Source: Stratiolaelaps scimitus (Eukaryota > Arthropoda > Arachnida > Mesostigmata > Laelapidae). Taken from it: 64,000 bases of DNA. Position 1 is the stretch's first letter, and the number at the start of each line of letters is the position of its first letter. Shown here piece after piece: positions 45,391 through 58,706 of the stretch. The stretch lies in assembly GCA_019614645.1 (NCBI GenBank), contig JABWDB010000030.1:1612001-1676000 (forward strand), in the 5' to 3' direction. A program made the translations under genes and the position numbers. Below the pieces are notes generated by a model that worked only from the letters and a program-made list of their open reading frames with translations, made no database searches and was not told the DNA's origin.

Positions 45391-47749
45391 CCTAACGTAG
45401 GATAGGTCCTGCATGATTAGCCCTCGCTCATATTCCAGCACGTCGTCTATAGTTTTTATTAGTTGAAAATTATTTTCAATAACGGGAAGATACGTACGCA
45501 CATTGTTGTCCACCATACACAAGAGGATCTCCATAAGAGACATGAATCTTACAATGTCTTTCTTCTTTCACCTATGACTTCATATAGCATTATTTTTTAT
45601 TTAACTAGACGTAGAAATTTAGCACTTTTTGCGAGGGGAGGGGGGTGGAAGGCAGTATGCTCTGCCCACGGAATTATGAGGTAATTGGCCAGCGATCTGG
45701 AGGATGGAATAGTTCTTTTCTGTAAAAAGGAAAGGTAAAAAAAGGTCTTCTCTCTCCCTCTGTATCCTATGTCTTCGTTTGTCAACGAGAGATAGGGAGA
45801 GAGAGAGGTGTTATGAACAGATGAGGAAGAACACTTCTAGTGGCCAAAAAAAAAAATATATATATATATAGGAGCACGAAAAAATGTGTTTGTGTCCGGT
45901 GTCGGTACTACGCGTGCGCGATGTCATCCTGCCGTGTCCAGCATTTTAGCACTGTGAAGGTAGTTGTGTTGCACTGCTTTTAATGTACTCACGGACAAAG
46001 TAGAGTTGGCCCGCGCCTCTATTGTTGCCGTGCTTTATCGCTGGCGTTGTCTGTCGTTAAGATAGAGCAACGTCGTAAGAGGAACACACGGTGGATGGAT
46101 GGATGGACGGGACGAGAACCCAATCGTCGATTTATTCATATTTCCGGTGCAGCACTTAGATAGCAACACGACACACGAGTACTCGAGTGACAAAATTAAA
46201 TAAAACAATTGTAAATTTTAGCATTTAGTGTTATTTTATATCACCCACAATCCATTGGTGCCTGTTAGCAACAAACACGCTGGAAATTGTTTTCCGTTAA
46301 CATATCATCAGCCTATTCCTTTTGACACAAACCAATTAAGAAAATATTCCTGTGGGAAGTATTGCTTCAATTGAGAGCAGAAGTAAGAACATGAACTTAT
46401 TAAGAAGGCTCTGATCTTTCATGTAATAATTATACGTGGGTTTCCGGTGGTCAGAAATATAATACATATAAGTCGTAAGTTAAGTTGAAAAATTGAATTG
46501 ATCATACTTGATTTTATTATTGTACTCTGTCATATCTTCGGACGTATGTTAACGACGTGATTTATTCGTTGTGTGTAGACGACGGCTACAATCTGAATGT
46601 GAAGTCTATAAGGACTATCGTTATCATTAAGGCACCTTGTGAGCATAGTGAAAATTGTAATGTGTTGCATTGCACGTTGATATCAGTATGATGCATTGAT
46701 ACGAGTTGTATTGTTCTTACGCACTCGTAGTACACCAGCAATATCATTCATTGGTAATGGAGCATTTGTGAGCAAATGCAGTCGTTCAAGCTATACCTCG
46801 TTCTCACAGTTAAACAATCGAGTTAATTGAGAAATGTAATTATTATTAATGGGTCGATTGGTGTTGCACAACACTAATCATTGTGTGGTGGAGGCTGATG
46901 CACGAATGGGCGGACTAAGGGATGGTTACGCACGGACCGTGAAAGGCAGACAATTGTATTGATTCAGGGTTCACTCCTTTTGTTATGTATCTCGTTTGTT
47001 TTTGAAAAACGAGTTAGATATCTTGCTTGTTCATTTCTAGTCCATCACATCAAGGCCGTTAGAATAGCGACGCGTTGGTACGGTGAGACACCTCAAGAGG
47101 GATGGCGTGGAGGTAGCGCCGAGAACTTGGAACCCTTCAGGACACACTCTCAGATGGTTTGAAGTGACACGAAAATAGTTCCCAACCATGGCCCAACTAA
47201 CGATATTTCCAGGGATACATATTTATTTATTTCTGTTGCGTAAAGTAAATAATAAGTTCTGCTCCAGTTTTGTCTGCAGCAAAGTGACATGACACGATGA
47301 TGTCTTGAGTTGTTGTTGCTGTTATTGTTGTGCGGTAACGACCACTGCCAACGGCTGTGGAGGTGAACATCAGTCTATATAAATTATTATTATTATATAC
47401 TGTGTTTGATATGGCCACATTGTGATCTTGTGATTGAAATGTGATCTTCATAAAAGTGTTGGTCACATATCAATCATCATATACATTTGTCAATTTGATC
47501 AATACTGCAACGCAATACAACAATATTATATTCGTTTGTTGAGGTTCTTTAACAAGAGACAATAGCATTTTGTATTTTTCGCATGCTGTTATCAACTCCA
47601 ATGTTTATCGCTCCTGAAGCACACATTGAAATTTTTGTGAACTTTTAAAAATGTTGTTTTCTCCTTGGAAGCCTGTGAGTGCAAGTTAATATACATGAAT
47701 TGCACCTATAGCTCGATGGAGATCAGGTAAACCAACTAACAGCACAGTC
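45391..47749. other. No gene identified
   Basis: Mostly AT-rich. (A)n followed by (TA)n at 45846-45871, GGAT repeats at 46092-46107 and a short GTT-rich tract near 47310-47330. Frames 46959-47162 (plus) and 47227-47466 (minus) are not recognisable. Confidence 0.35.
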
Positions 47750-48500
47750 TGTCTGTGTGGTCGTTAATAGTGTCGATCTCTAATACGTGTGGAGTAGTTG
47801 GTCGTCATCGTTGTCCCCACTACTGGTCCGCTGAAACAACGAGTTGTACGAGTATAACACCAGCGATACACTTCATAGCACTCCCCTCCATTAAGATGTT
47901 GCTCCCACATTTGATACTCACTCACCCCCCGATTCGATCGAGGTGATCATTCCAACCAAATAGGGATGCCAGTGAGGGTGCTTCTTCACAAGTTGAGACT
48001 TGTGAACTCAGTGGAGCGTGTGCAGTGTTCCGACTGAAGGGGACTCCCTCACTTGCTTTACTCTACCCCCAATGTTCCCACAGAAGCTCTCTCCGCCGGC
48101 TCTCCTCGTTCAGCCACCCATTTCAGTCATTCTTTCCTAATAATCGTGCTACACCTTCTTTCTCTCTCTCTCTCTCTCCCCTGTTCCGCCCCGCTCCAGG
48201 ACGAGAGCAGAACTCAAAGAAACAGGAGACATAGCAAGACGAGAACGAAAGCACTTGACCTCAAACATACAACATGTTCACCCTACTCGCACGACTAATT
48301 CCCGTTGGAGCATGGAGCGTTGGAGGAGGAGTGCGCCATGACAGTCTCACTAAGTGGCTGTGTGTGTGTGTGCAGAAACATAACACTTACGAACACCATT
48401 CGCTCAAGCGGAAAAGCCTTAAAAAGGGGATCCCTGGACGTGTTGCCAGACGACGGTGGTTTCTCTAATAAGGTAGACACTCTGACGATTTTTTAGGTAG
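47750..48500. repeat. GC-richer island with (CT)n and (GT)n
   Basis: (CT)n at about 48161-48178 and (GT)n at about 48359-48372. Overlapping frames (48025-48234, 48053-48298, 48295-48480) show no domain. It resembles the other islands. Confidence 0.45.
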
Positions 48501-48728
48501 GTATTATTTGCCTTGTGCAAAATACAATGAGATCGCTCATATACCATCATAACGATGTATGTGTTGTACAATACAGAAAAGTCCTATGTGCTATCGTCAT
48601 ATTTAAATTATACTTTATTTTGCTTTAATAGAGTTAGCCAAGCACCGCTATTAACTTTCATAGAGGTATGCGACAATTAGTCTGCCACGAGTGAAATCGG
48701 CCCTAGACATAAATTTCCATTAAGATCC
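48501..48728. other. No feature seen
   Basis: AT-rich DNA with no recognised feature. Confidence 0.3.
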
Positions 48729-48995
48729 GTGTCCGTAAACCAAAAGATTCGGAAGCAGTTAGGGGTCCGTTCTGCTTTCGATGACGATGTGATTAGTGAG
48801 AGGACACCTCAGTTGTGGATGGCCTATATGACAGTGGCATTTTGGACATTGAGGATGCATCCCGCTCGGATCGATCATATGACTTTGACGAGAAGCGTTT
48901 TAATATTTTGTCAAATGAAGGCGGCGGCAAACAATGCAGGAATTAGCCGAAAAATGGTTATTAATCACAACACTATAATGCTTTAATGGGACTAA
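48729..48995 (+). pseudogene. Mariner transposase N-terminal remnant
   Basis: In the frame starting near 48830 the translation reads DSGIFDIEDASRSDRS and YDFDEKRFNILSNEGG, matching the mariner pattern SG.FD.EDAPRSGRP..FD...L..L. A change of frame then gives AGISRKMVINHNTIM, the following recognition helix (ELA.K..I.H.T). Three frames are needed, so it is a pseudogene. No terminal repeats or catalytic part are present. Confidence 0.75.
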
Positions 48996-49959
48996 CCACC
49001 AACCTAATACATATGGCTCTATAGTGGCATATAGATAGTCTGTAGTGTTCTGAATTTTGTCCAAGAAACAGTTATTTTAGCTGGTTTATCCTTCTGACTC
49101 TGGTCGTTTCGACAGACGTAATAGGCAGCCCGCCGGAAACAATAGTTGGGCACAAATGACATACTAAGAAACAATATTTGGTTTTAAGATATAATATGAT
49201 TTGCTTGTCTAATAAACTTTGTATGCTTTACATATACACAAAGCGGAATGCACCAGCCGTAGTATATTTGAAATTATGTAATGTGGTGAATAAAATGAAT
49301 TAATGATAGACACGATATAAGATGGTAATTAGTCATACGTTGGTCTTGTAATTAACGCATCACTCGCATTGCAATATTTGTGACGCTATGTTATTGTTTC
49401 AAGCTCCAGGAGTGCTATTTTAGTGTAGCGGGTAGAAGGTTTCAAATTTGCAAAAGGCGACATTCGACATTTCGACCTTATGTTCAAGTGTTCGCACGCG
49501 ACCTGGAGCGGCTATCAACTCGAATTGGGCGAAGTTGGTATTGCATAAGGACCGACATCAATGAAATGGAATTTAGAGAGATCTTTGATTTGCTTAAAGG
49601 TTAGTGAATCTGTGAATTATACACACTGGTCATAAATTAAAAGTTCTTCAAGCCACGACTGAATTTCAGTCTCCTCTCCCTCAAGTTAACTTCCCTTATC
49701 TTCGCTGTATGCCAATATTTAATTTATTGGCTATTTACCTTGATCAATTTCTGTGCGAGTTTTGTTCTTTTGTATGCGTGGGCGTTAATACTCCTTTGCA
49801 AGCGGTTACGGTCCGTTGCCTATATGACACGTGTTGTTGTTATGGTTACGGCTGCCACCACTACTTTCGTGTTTGTCACGCAAACTGTTAAGCCGATACG
49901 CATTTGTTGAAAACTAAGGTTTCTTTCTATACCCGCTACCAACTAAGCCATCCCATCGA
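48996..49959. other. No feature identified
   Basis: AT-rich DNA. The frame 49380-49604 (plus, 74 codons) has mixed composition but no recognised family. Confidence 0.3.
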
Positions 49960-50640
49960 GTAACCCATGCCATTGGCAACCTCGATCTTGGCCAGAGCTT
50001 TTTCTTTTAACTTATAGTTAAACTCAGCATTTTTGGAGCTGAAATGAAGAACCCAACCTTTGTGAGTTGATAGTAGACCATATAACAAGTCATCAAGGGA
50101 ATTTTGCATCGTTGCAACTTTAAAACGTGAGGCCAGCTTTACATCATCAATATAGACAAAATGTGCACCCAGCCCTTTAATACATACTTGATTGAATTAA
50201 TGAGCAGCATGAAGAGGACGCTGTCTAGCACTGTGCCTTCTGGTCATAGAGAGCGATCCATTAACCTTCACATTGAAAAACCTACTCAGAACAAGGTCGG
50301 AGAGCTACTTGATCAGTTTGAGACCAACGCCCATTGTCACCAACCGCCCGACTTGTTGGCTGACCACTCTGGTTGCCTATGGTTAAAGGCCGGTGAGCGT
50401 CAGTCGGCTAAGAGATCGTCACTGTGCCGGTGCCGGCTTTACAGTAGAATTTCTCTTTCTGTATGCATACTGCCTCAGTGAGATAAGCTCCTGTCCTTCG
50501 GCATTCGAGATTGTCGCTTTTGCACCATGCAGCCCATGAGTTTGCAGCTGAAATCAGTCTAAACAGTTTATAACTATCTCTACAAAACAGGCAGAGTGGA
50601 TTCAAACCTCTGTACATAGGTTTAGAGATAGGCAACATGG
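49960..50640 (-). pseudogene. LINE reverse transcriptase fragment, CR1-like
   Basis: Minus-strand frames give LVLSRFFNVKVNGSLSM (near 50240-50290), a region where the SGVPQG block has decayed, then GAHFVYIDDVKLASRFK (50125-50165) and NAEFNYKLKEKALAKIE. YIDD stands in for the catalytic YADD. The pattern 'fL..R.f.VkVngs.S' followed by F-x-Y-x-D-D-V-K-L is the palm domain of CR1/Jockey-like LINEs. Several stops show decay. Confidence 0.65.
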
Positions 50641-51699
50641 AATAGCAATAACAAATCCAGTCACATTCAGAAATCAGCCTATTTTTGCAAAATTTTCTTC
50701 ACTGCTGACGACGTTCCTAAAATTAGCCGCATTGCGTTATTCAAATGATCCAAATGAGCTCTCATTTTCGCGCCCCGCCGATGTTCGACGAAAACAGAGG
50801 AAAGATTAGTAGCCGGTTGGATTATAAACCAACACAATCCTGTGGCTTTGAATTGATACTGATATACTTATGTACTTCCCTCAAAGCCACCATTGGCCTA
50901 AGTTGTCCATATCCCTTCATATTCATTATTAAAATGAAGTGGAGAAAAAGTAGAAAATTATGACATAGTTGCATTCGGTCTTCGACATTAGTTTCGTAGC
51001 AGTTCCAAGAGCTCTGTACTATCGTAACTAATATACATGGTAATATTTCTAATGGCGGAAATTGAAAATTTCTCGTCTTGGTGGCATATTGTAGCTAGAG
51101 TTGATTTACTAAAATCATTTGTCTTGTTAACATTGCGGGCAAACTAAAGCGACTTGAAAGAAAGGTTTTGAAATGAGATATTTACCATCGGGAAGTACAG
51201 AGTCACCGATTATATCAGTAAACCTTAGTATGGACTATCACATGAAGACTACTAAAGATAAATGTTTGAGTTACATGAGCGCAGCTTGAATGGCAATTTC
51301 AAGTCTTCGTTTAGATAACCCAATAATGCGTATTTGTAAATCCATATTTACAGTGTTTGTATCCGATTCTGTACGTTCCATCTTTACTTCTGTTACTACG
51401 ATTAATACCGCTATTCTATTACATATAGATAACATACGAAGGATAGATCTACTGTTATCCTCCGAAACTGTAACACGATTATTTTTTTTAATATATCCCT
51501 GCATATTTATTCAATAATTCCGATATAGTACAGAACATAAACTGGCGCACACCATGGACCTTTGCAGTTCTTTGCAGGTCGAACCAATTAAGCCCGTATC
51601 TTTGTTTCTTGGAAACATGGATACGTAAGCGTATGGCTGACGAATAGTTCCTGTCTTGGCTGGACTAAGCCAAGCTGGATGTGGTGGCACCACTGCAGC
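50641..51699. other. No feature identified
   Basis: AT-rich DNA. Frames 51271-51504 (minus) and 51290-51517 (plus) overlap antiparallel and neither is recognised. Confidence 0.3.
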
Positions 51700-52960
51700 A
51701 TTCCTCCCTTACTCCACTTCACCTAAAGGATGATAGAAGAAGAATCGGCCGAGAAAAATCGCACTAACGGGGCTAGTGGCCGCAAGCGCCACTACCTTTG
51801 CCAGATGGACAACATTCTCTTAACAATAAGCCAGCACGAACAAAAGTAACGACAGCGGAGGAGCAACAACAACAACGACTACACCTCACATTTAGACTCC
51901 GTCGTTGTTGTTCCCGACCGGTGCTGGTGCCGGCATCGTCGTCGTCGGTGGCGGCTGTGGGGGCGCAGGTACTTCCTTTACTTGTTGTTGTTGTTGCTGT
52001 TGTTGTTGTTGTTGTTGTTCACTGGTCGGATTGGCCCCAAATGAGTGTCGCGAGGGATGGTGCGTGCCAGGGCGCCAATCACGGCTGGCAAAGGATCGCG
52101 GAACGGTGTTACGCTCTGTTGCATCGCCCGTTGAGAAGCGACTAGCTTTACTTTGAGGCGCATCGCGCCCTCTCGCGGATACGACGCTGCTGTCAGTAGT
52201 AGCTGTAGCAGTAGTCGTAGCGGTAGTACTACTACTAGCGAGCGGTAGCTAGAGCGGCGATGTCGACTTAGCTGGACGACGACGACGACGAGGCGATGCT
52301 CTGGTCATCAAAAATGCGCTTCTCGTCTTCTTTTCTTGGCTACTGTTGCCGCCGCCGCCGCCGCCGCCATCACCACCGCCACCGCCGTCGTCGCCGTCGT
52401 CATCATCCCAGCGTAGGTCTGGTATCTTGATAGGGCAGTCGTCTCGTGTCTTCGTGGCCGTCCGGCAGTACTCTCGTCCGCGAATTCCTTCTAGTTTTAC
52501 CTCCGGCGATCTTCCTTCGACCGCGGCCGTGGTCACGGCTCCTGTTGCTCACTTGATGCTCCACCTACCCTACACTACATTACCCTACGCTACGCTACCA
52601 TTCCATCCACACACACCTACACACCCGCCGTTCCTCCCTCCCTCCCTCACTCCCTTCCTCATATTCCCCTATTTTCTTCCCTGAATCTGCTGTGCTCTAC
52701 AATGTCTGTGTCCGTCCGTCTGTTTGTTGGCCAACTGCTTTCTGTCTGTCGCTTCTTCCCAGTTAGACAGACGCCTCGCTGAGACAATGACCAGCTTGCG
52801 TGGACGGACGCGTAGAGCTTCCAGCTACCAGAGCTAGCTGCTAAGAGTAGCCAAGCCGCCGTTTCTGATCGAAACAGTCAGCCGCTCGCTTTGGCGCTGC
52901 CTCGGCTGGCCAGGCTTTAGTGATAGCTCAAATGCTCGAACATTTTCCTTGTCGGAGCTA
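51700..52960. repeat. GC-richer triplet-repeat island
   Basis: CAA runs near 51863-51875, GTT runs at about 51982-52018, AGT/GTA runs near 52195-52240, GAC runs at 52276-52290, GCC/CCG runs at about 52347-52368 and CCACC/GTC runs to 52405. Frames translate these into Pro, Gly, Asp and Asn homopolymers on either strand. No gene is called. Confidence 0.6.
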
Positions 52961-54539
52961 GAATCCCTCCCTGTCAAGCCACTACTGAGCTACCTTCATG
53001 TTCACCGCCGTGCGGGAACACGACATGTCTGGGAATATCACGATCAGGATTTTGCAACTGTCCTCCGGCAGCGGTAATTTATGAACCATTTGAGCGATTT
53101 TATTCCGTCAATTGTTGCCTCCAACCATGCTCACTGACTGAGATCGTGGACCTTTAACTATGATTCAACTCAATCGAGAAAACAACATTTGTTTCGACTA
53201 ATTCAAGTCAAACGCTTTGAGAACACACGTTTCTCAGCCTGATCAGTACTTTTCACCTACACTTTGATTTTAGCTAAAAGGCCGAGAAGCGAGGTATTTT
53301 CCATCTGGCGACTCTACAACTTCGAATTCTACGCAATGGATTATTCCATAAAGAGCGCCTTCAAAAACTGTCATTGATTTGCTCTTGGGTACTGTGTACA
53401 CATCATAAGGTCTCAACATGTACTATTAACTCCTGAGACAGTTGGAATCATTATTCCTGCATAAGTTGACGAGCCAGCTGCAACATTAGCGATAACAATT
53501 GAGCTTACTCTATTTATATTCGGAATGGATCATAATTGAGATCATAATTTTAAACTAGAAACACAAAAAATTTATTCAAACATACATTAATTAGGAATTA
53601 TTTAGGGAGGCGATTAGTTGGGGACCGGGGCCGAAGCCGACATTGTCCTGAGGAAGGCGATGCGGCGTACTTCGTAGCTTGGCCCACTCCGCACGCACTA
53701 CCGCGTAACCGGGGTATGGAAGGGGATAGAGCGCTACCACGTAACCGGAAGAGGATGAGAGTGAGGCCGTCAGGTCCTAATCATTTTAAATAGTTTACTT
53801 TAATACGAAATACTGAGGGGACATTAGGGTGCAATGCTTCTTTCGATAATCGCAAAGCCATTTCAGCGCTAGTGAATACAAATCGCCAAGAAACAATGAG
53901 GTGTTTCTGTCCAGAGGGACATCAAAACTGTAACAACCCACTCCGTCTACCACTAACTGACACTAATTCTATTTGGGCCTCTTGTATAGAAGAGGAACCT
54001 CAAGACTGTCACTTATGACAAGTGTTTTTTATCAATAACACACTGTGATTTTCTTCAGTTAACTTATAATATTAAAGTGTCAATGCAGAAATAATTTACG
54101 TGTCCCGTCCGTACCTTCCTGTCGCGATCTCACAAGTACCTGAAGAAGAAGAAGGACCATTTATCTAAGAAAGAAAAATGGTTCCATGAGGTCCCTAGTT
54201 AATATTAATTGCAGGCGTAAACATAGATAGCTTGCAAACAAAGTAACAATGTACCAACAACCATTTGATAACATCAACCTGACCGGACAACCATGAAAGA
54301 AGTGCAATGAGCTATACGAGAACAAACGGGATGAGTTTGAAATTAAGAAATACCGACCCCAAAGACAAACAACTAAATAGACAAAGTTTAAATAGCCGGA
54401 AACAATATTCGCGTGCTTATCTTTGAATACCACGGGAGTGAGAACGCTCGCTGGGGAATTCAAACCGCTAACCATCGAATTCATCCACAAAGATAAAGTA
54501 GGATTTTTTGAATATATCAGGTCGTTCGGAGCTATCTTG
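52961..54539. other. No gene; one dispersed repeat segment
   Basis: The segment 53565-53602 (AAACATACATTAATTAGGAA and following TTATTT) also occurs near 18565-18602. A GC-rich patch follows (53630-53780) containing a near repeat, ACTACCGCGTAACCGG and GCTACCACGTAACCGG. The minus frame 54161-54547 (128 codons) is hydrophobic and unrecognised. Confidence 0.35.
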
Positions 54540-55340
54540 TACATCAAAAGTACTTTGATAACTCTTGAACCAAAAGAACTACAACTACGATTTTTAGTGT
54601 ATACCAGATGTGATCTCCGTTATGATTCATGCGACGGAGCCAGCTCTCTAGGATGTGCTGGACAGCGGCATACTTTCCATCTCTAAATTCGTTGTCGATA
54701 GCTTCCAGACGCATATCGATGTTTGCGTAATGTATACCCTTAATTGCCCTCTTGAACGCACAGAAAAAAACATAATTAGAAGGGCTTAAATCAGGAGAAT
54801 TCGCAGGTTGAATCTATCGATAAATATTGTTTTAACTTAAAATTACAAATAGGTTTAACACCCATAGCAAGTAGAATTATCACTTTCCAAATCTATTCGG
54901 CACTGACACTGAGATGGCCTTTGGTACGTTCGAAGCCATTTTGTTGCCTCTCAGATGGCCAGAACAAACTCAGCCAAGACTCGCCTGTCTTATTGTTGCT
55001 TATAGCCAAGACTGTCTCATTGTTGCTGATAGTCTTATAGGTTGCGTTTAGAATACACTACACATGTTTGCATCTGCGCCGGCCTTAATTCGTGGGGGAG
55101 CTATTTTTGCACTTTTCTTGGCAACTTTCAATGTTCTCGTTATAACTCCGTAACATGTGATGCGTGAAATTCCAGAACAGGCCACAAAGAGGTTATTGTG
55201 CAACCTCACCTTCGTTTAAAGGCTGCGATAATTGTCACAACTCGTTCGCTCATGAGAGTCTCTGAAATGAAGCCCCATCTTATGTTTGTCTCCAACAGCT
55301 TTGTCACCCGTATGATTCATTCACAGATTACATCAGTAGT
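54540..55340 (-). pseudogene. Mariner remnant, same group as the 23711-25061 element
   Basis: Read on the minus strand. Near 55250: MSERVVTIIAAFKRR. Near 55150-55080: ISRITCYGVITRTLKVAKKS, like IPRTTCYRIITNILKIKK of the younger element. Near 54820-54700: IQPANSPDLSPSNYVFF and AIKGIHYANIDMRLEAIDNE. Near 54640-54560: SWLRRMNHNGDHIW and LLVQELSKYF, parallel to LVQKLLEFK at the end of the intact copy. The first catalytic block is deleted or unreadable. The final catalytic Asp is Asn (SPSNY). It is old and truncated. Confidence 0.7.
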
Positions 55341-56159
55341 AAACGTTTTTCACTCTACAGCTACGAAAAATAAGCAAAAACACAGGGAAAAACTCCGCGT
55401 GCACAACATTAAATGACCTAAAATACAAAATACAAATATATTAGTGTCTGTCGGTTCGTACATGTTACAACTAATTTATGGGAAATGAAATTTCTGTGAA
55501 TGACAAATAAATACTTTACATTCAGACATGTACTTAAAACTCTTGTGTATGGGACACGATACCCCACCTGGGAGGCGTGTTTTAATAAACGCTTTCTCTT
55601 ATGCTTGAGGTCATCCTGCGTATCTACTATATATATATATATATATATATATTGTAACGGTTAAGATATATAAATGATAAATAGTTATAGCTGTTCGGTC
55701 GTGGTCAGGGTAAAAAACCTTAGCCGCAGAGAGATGTCATCGTTAGTCTACGACCAATTGGAGACGTGTAGTGGTGCCGGGAACGCGGTCGGGGTGACAG
55801 TTGACTGCATGTCCTGGACACTAATACCCTGCTTTGTTCGAGGCTCTGTGTGAACCGTATACCAGCATTATAGCAGGGGTGGAGGGTGGCTTGACCGTAG
55901 AGCGCTGTGCAGGCGGAGCGAAGGCAAACAAGATGAGCACCGCACCCAGGCGTGAAGCACAAGACACCGCACAAAGGCGCCAGCCTAGGAACCGAAGGAC
56001 ACGCAGCCACGGCCGGGCCGTCATAACGGTGGACGGATCCATATACGTAAAGGACCACGTGAGGTCCATCCCCAAAAGCGTAGCGCAACAGGGAACTCAT
56101 CTGTGAGGACAAGACGAGCTCATTGGACCAAATGAGGAGCCTCTGGTCATACGAGAACG
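55341..56159. other. (TA)n tract and a GC-rich patch with unidentified open frames
   Basis: (TA)n lies at 55629-55652. The patch 55690-56110 is GC-rich without simple repeats. It is open on the plus strand (55834-56106) and the minus strand (55720-56223, 167 codons). The plus frame contains ITVDGSIYVKDHVRSIP, faintly like the tail of a Ty3/gypsy integrase region, but without other motifs. I do not assign a function. Confidence 0.25.
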
Positions 56160-56234
56160 AGGAACTGGACGTGTTTCCACCGGTTGTAAGGCGCACACGA
56201 ATGCACCTCACTACTGGGTTCAACAGTAGTGAGG
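56160..56234 (-). mobile_element. SINE family 2 head fragment with perfect hairpin
   Basis: The minus strand reads GTAGTGAGGTGCATTCGTGT, then GCGCCTTACAACCGGTGG, matching the head of the SINE at 62920-63045. It then diverges. Next to it lies an 11-bp perfect hairpin: CCTCACTACTG (56206-56216), loop of 7, CAGTAGTGAGG (56224-56234). The hairpin may have arisen by inversion of the head sequence. Confidence 0.6.
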
Positions 56235-58329
56235 TCTATGTCGGTCATTTAATGCCGAAGCAGGCCTATCCATTTTGTGGATGGAGTGTCTGAAGATTCA
56301 TTGCATTGAATGATATGCACAGTTCATAATCTTGTTGTATACATTTGGTTCATGTGAAAAGTTAGAGCAGCACAATAAGGTCCCGGACGTTAAGTATTGT
56401 TAGTTCCTATAAACGTCACTTGGACTGTTCGATAGATGCGGATTGTTGCTAAAAAGACGAGTTCCGATGTGCGTTGCTGAATATTTATACATTAATTGTA
56501 AACAATAACTCATTCCAATCGATTTCAATAGATCCAACCCATTGTGTTGTAATTGGGTACCGCCAGTCCTTGAGGTGCAACCACACTCAACTAAGACGAC
56601 GTCAGCTTCTCGTTGTCAATCCCATATTTCTAGTCCATGCTACAGCTGGCCATAGTTTTGCCGCTGATCACCCATCGAGTAACATTTCCACGCACCACCG
56701 GCTTGCGCCGGCTATGGCAACTACGCGGATGGCATCACGTTCTGTTGGTTCGGCAGTCAGCTAACTCTTTAACCTTCCACCACTATTCACTAATAAGTCA
56801 AATAAAATCTCTCCAGACCTGCTCATCAGAAGCAGCTGACGAGGCTTAGTCAGGAGGCATCGAGTGTTAAGGCCACCGTAGCTCAGATTCTCCAGATTCC
56901 CCCCATGCACTATATCTGAGAGTGGGGGGAGAGCGACCGAGTGAGTGAGCTTAATCAACGAGGTGCAATACAGCCACTACATCAGACCTCAAATACTTCT
57001 ATCGTGCATTAGGTGTTTCCATTGGCAGTCTGTGTATAGACGCATGGTTGTTGTTTTCGTTGCCGCTGCTCGGCCGCTGGGCTCGGGTCTACCACCAGCG
57101 TCTATCTGCGCGAGCAGCTGACGAACTCTGTTCATCTTCTGCTCATAGCAAAAGTTAATGGCTTTGCTTAATCCTTCATTGCTATCGGCGTGACCTCAAC
57201 ACCCCCCTCTCTCTCTCTCTCTTGTTGAAGCGGTATGCCTTTGGATGGGCTTGAGAGAGGATTACTCGTCACCTCGAACACTCGTGTTGCTGCAGCCCTT
57301 TACTTAAGACCTACGAGCACCGATGCCTTGGCATCGTACCGTAGTGGCAATGGTAGTAGTCGTATCAGTGGTGGTGGTGGTGGTGGTAGTAGTTAGTTAG
57401 TCAGACAGTCAGGTGCTACTGCTTTCCCATAAGCATCGAATGTTTAACCTGATCGAACGCTACTGCTGGTGAACAGAGTCTCATGAGCCAATAAGCCTCC
57501 AAGTGGCTATCCCTGAACGGCGCTCTCGATAATGAAAGGCTGACCATTCGGTACGCAGAAGGAGAGAATAATATGAAATGGGCGATACTGGGCATTTTGA
57601 TTCGGCAAAGGTGACGAAAGGGTGAGCGGCTCTTAGTGCTAATAGGTAGTGTTATAGCTTTATAGGGTACGCGTGAAAATCAACAGAACGAATGGCATAT
57701 CCCAGTACGAGTGACGGCTCAATTAGCAGCACCAATGGTTGCAATAGTCAGACTCTTAGCGGGATCGAATGTGACTTGTATTGGGCTGCAAGGGGATCAT
57801 GCCTTAGTGCAGACACTAAGATCGGGATCATTTCGATTAAAAAGAGCAGGTTTAGTATCGAGGTTTTCTGGGTATGATAAATAATACAACGAGTTTCTCT
57901 ATTCTACTATCATCCATGTATACATTAAAATCAGTCCTAAAGAAAACAGGAAAGACGCGTAATATTGTTTTTTTCCACTCAGATCCATCAGTCACCAGAG
58001 CTATTAACCAGACAAACGATCTGACTCTAAATTCCACTTCTATTTCCTTTGGAAGCTTAATTCGGCAGTTACCTGTGGACGATAGATAAATTTGCCATTT
58101 ACCAGATTCCGATTTTCGTTTTTTTTATTTGCACTGACAGATCAATGTTTATTGTCACCCTCATAGTACGGGCAACTAATTAATCTTCTTTATTCACTCC
58201 TATAAGACACAGTTACACACGACCCGTGTAGCCAACCTGCCCTGTCAACCTGGAAGCTTAGGGCTCAGTTCCAAGAGATCCTGAATATTGCAAACACTGT
58301 GCCGGTATACCTGCCTGAGTTTCACGCAG
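56235..58329. other. No gene; one triplet-repeat island
   Basis: AT-rich at first. 57000-57450 is a GC-richer island with (CT)n at 57208-57221 and GGT runs at about 57370-57386. Frames 56474-56764, 56637-56849 and 57692-57877 are not recognised. Confidence 0.4.
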
Positions 58330-58706
58330 CTTAGTCCTCAGAGGACGCTGGATGAGTCGCCACCCTAGGAAGAGCGTTCGCCGCACCCGAAGTGGGGAAT
58401 ACCGTCCTTAAGCTTCTTAACCGAAAAGTATATGGACCGGATGAGATACACAACTAGCACACCAAAGGAGCGATCTTATTTGCAGAATGCTGGACAACCC
58501 TGTTCAACATATGCCTGGAGAGTTTCAAAAACCCAGAGGCCTGGAGAGGCTGTTCAATGGTCGTAATCCCAAATAGCAAGGACTATACAAAAGACACAAA
58601 ATCATGGAAAGGCATCGCCAAAAAAGCTGCATCTATAAGTTGCTACCCTGCATCCTCTTCCAACGGTTATCTGGTGATGTATTGCACTAGTAGGTCCTAC
58701 CTATAG

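Noticed and set aside
52340..52410. A CRISPR or satellite array
   Set aside because: These are plain triplet microsatellites without spacers or longer repeat units.
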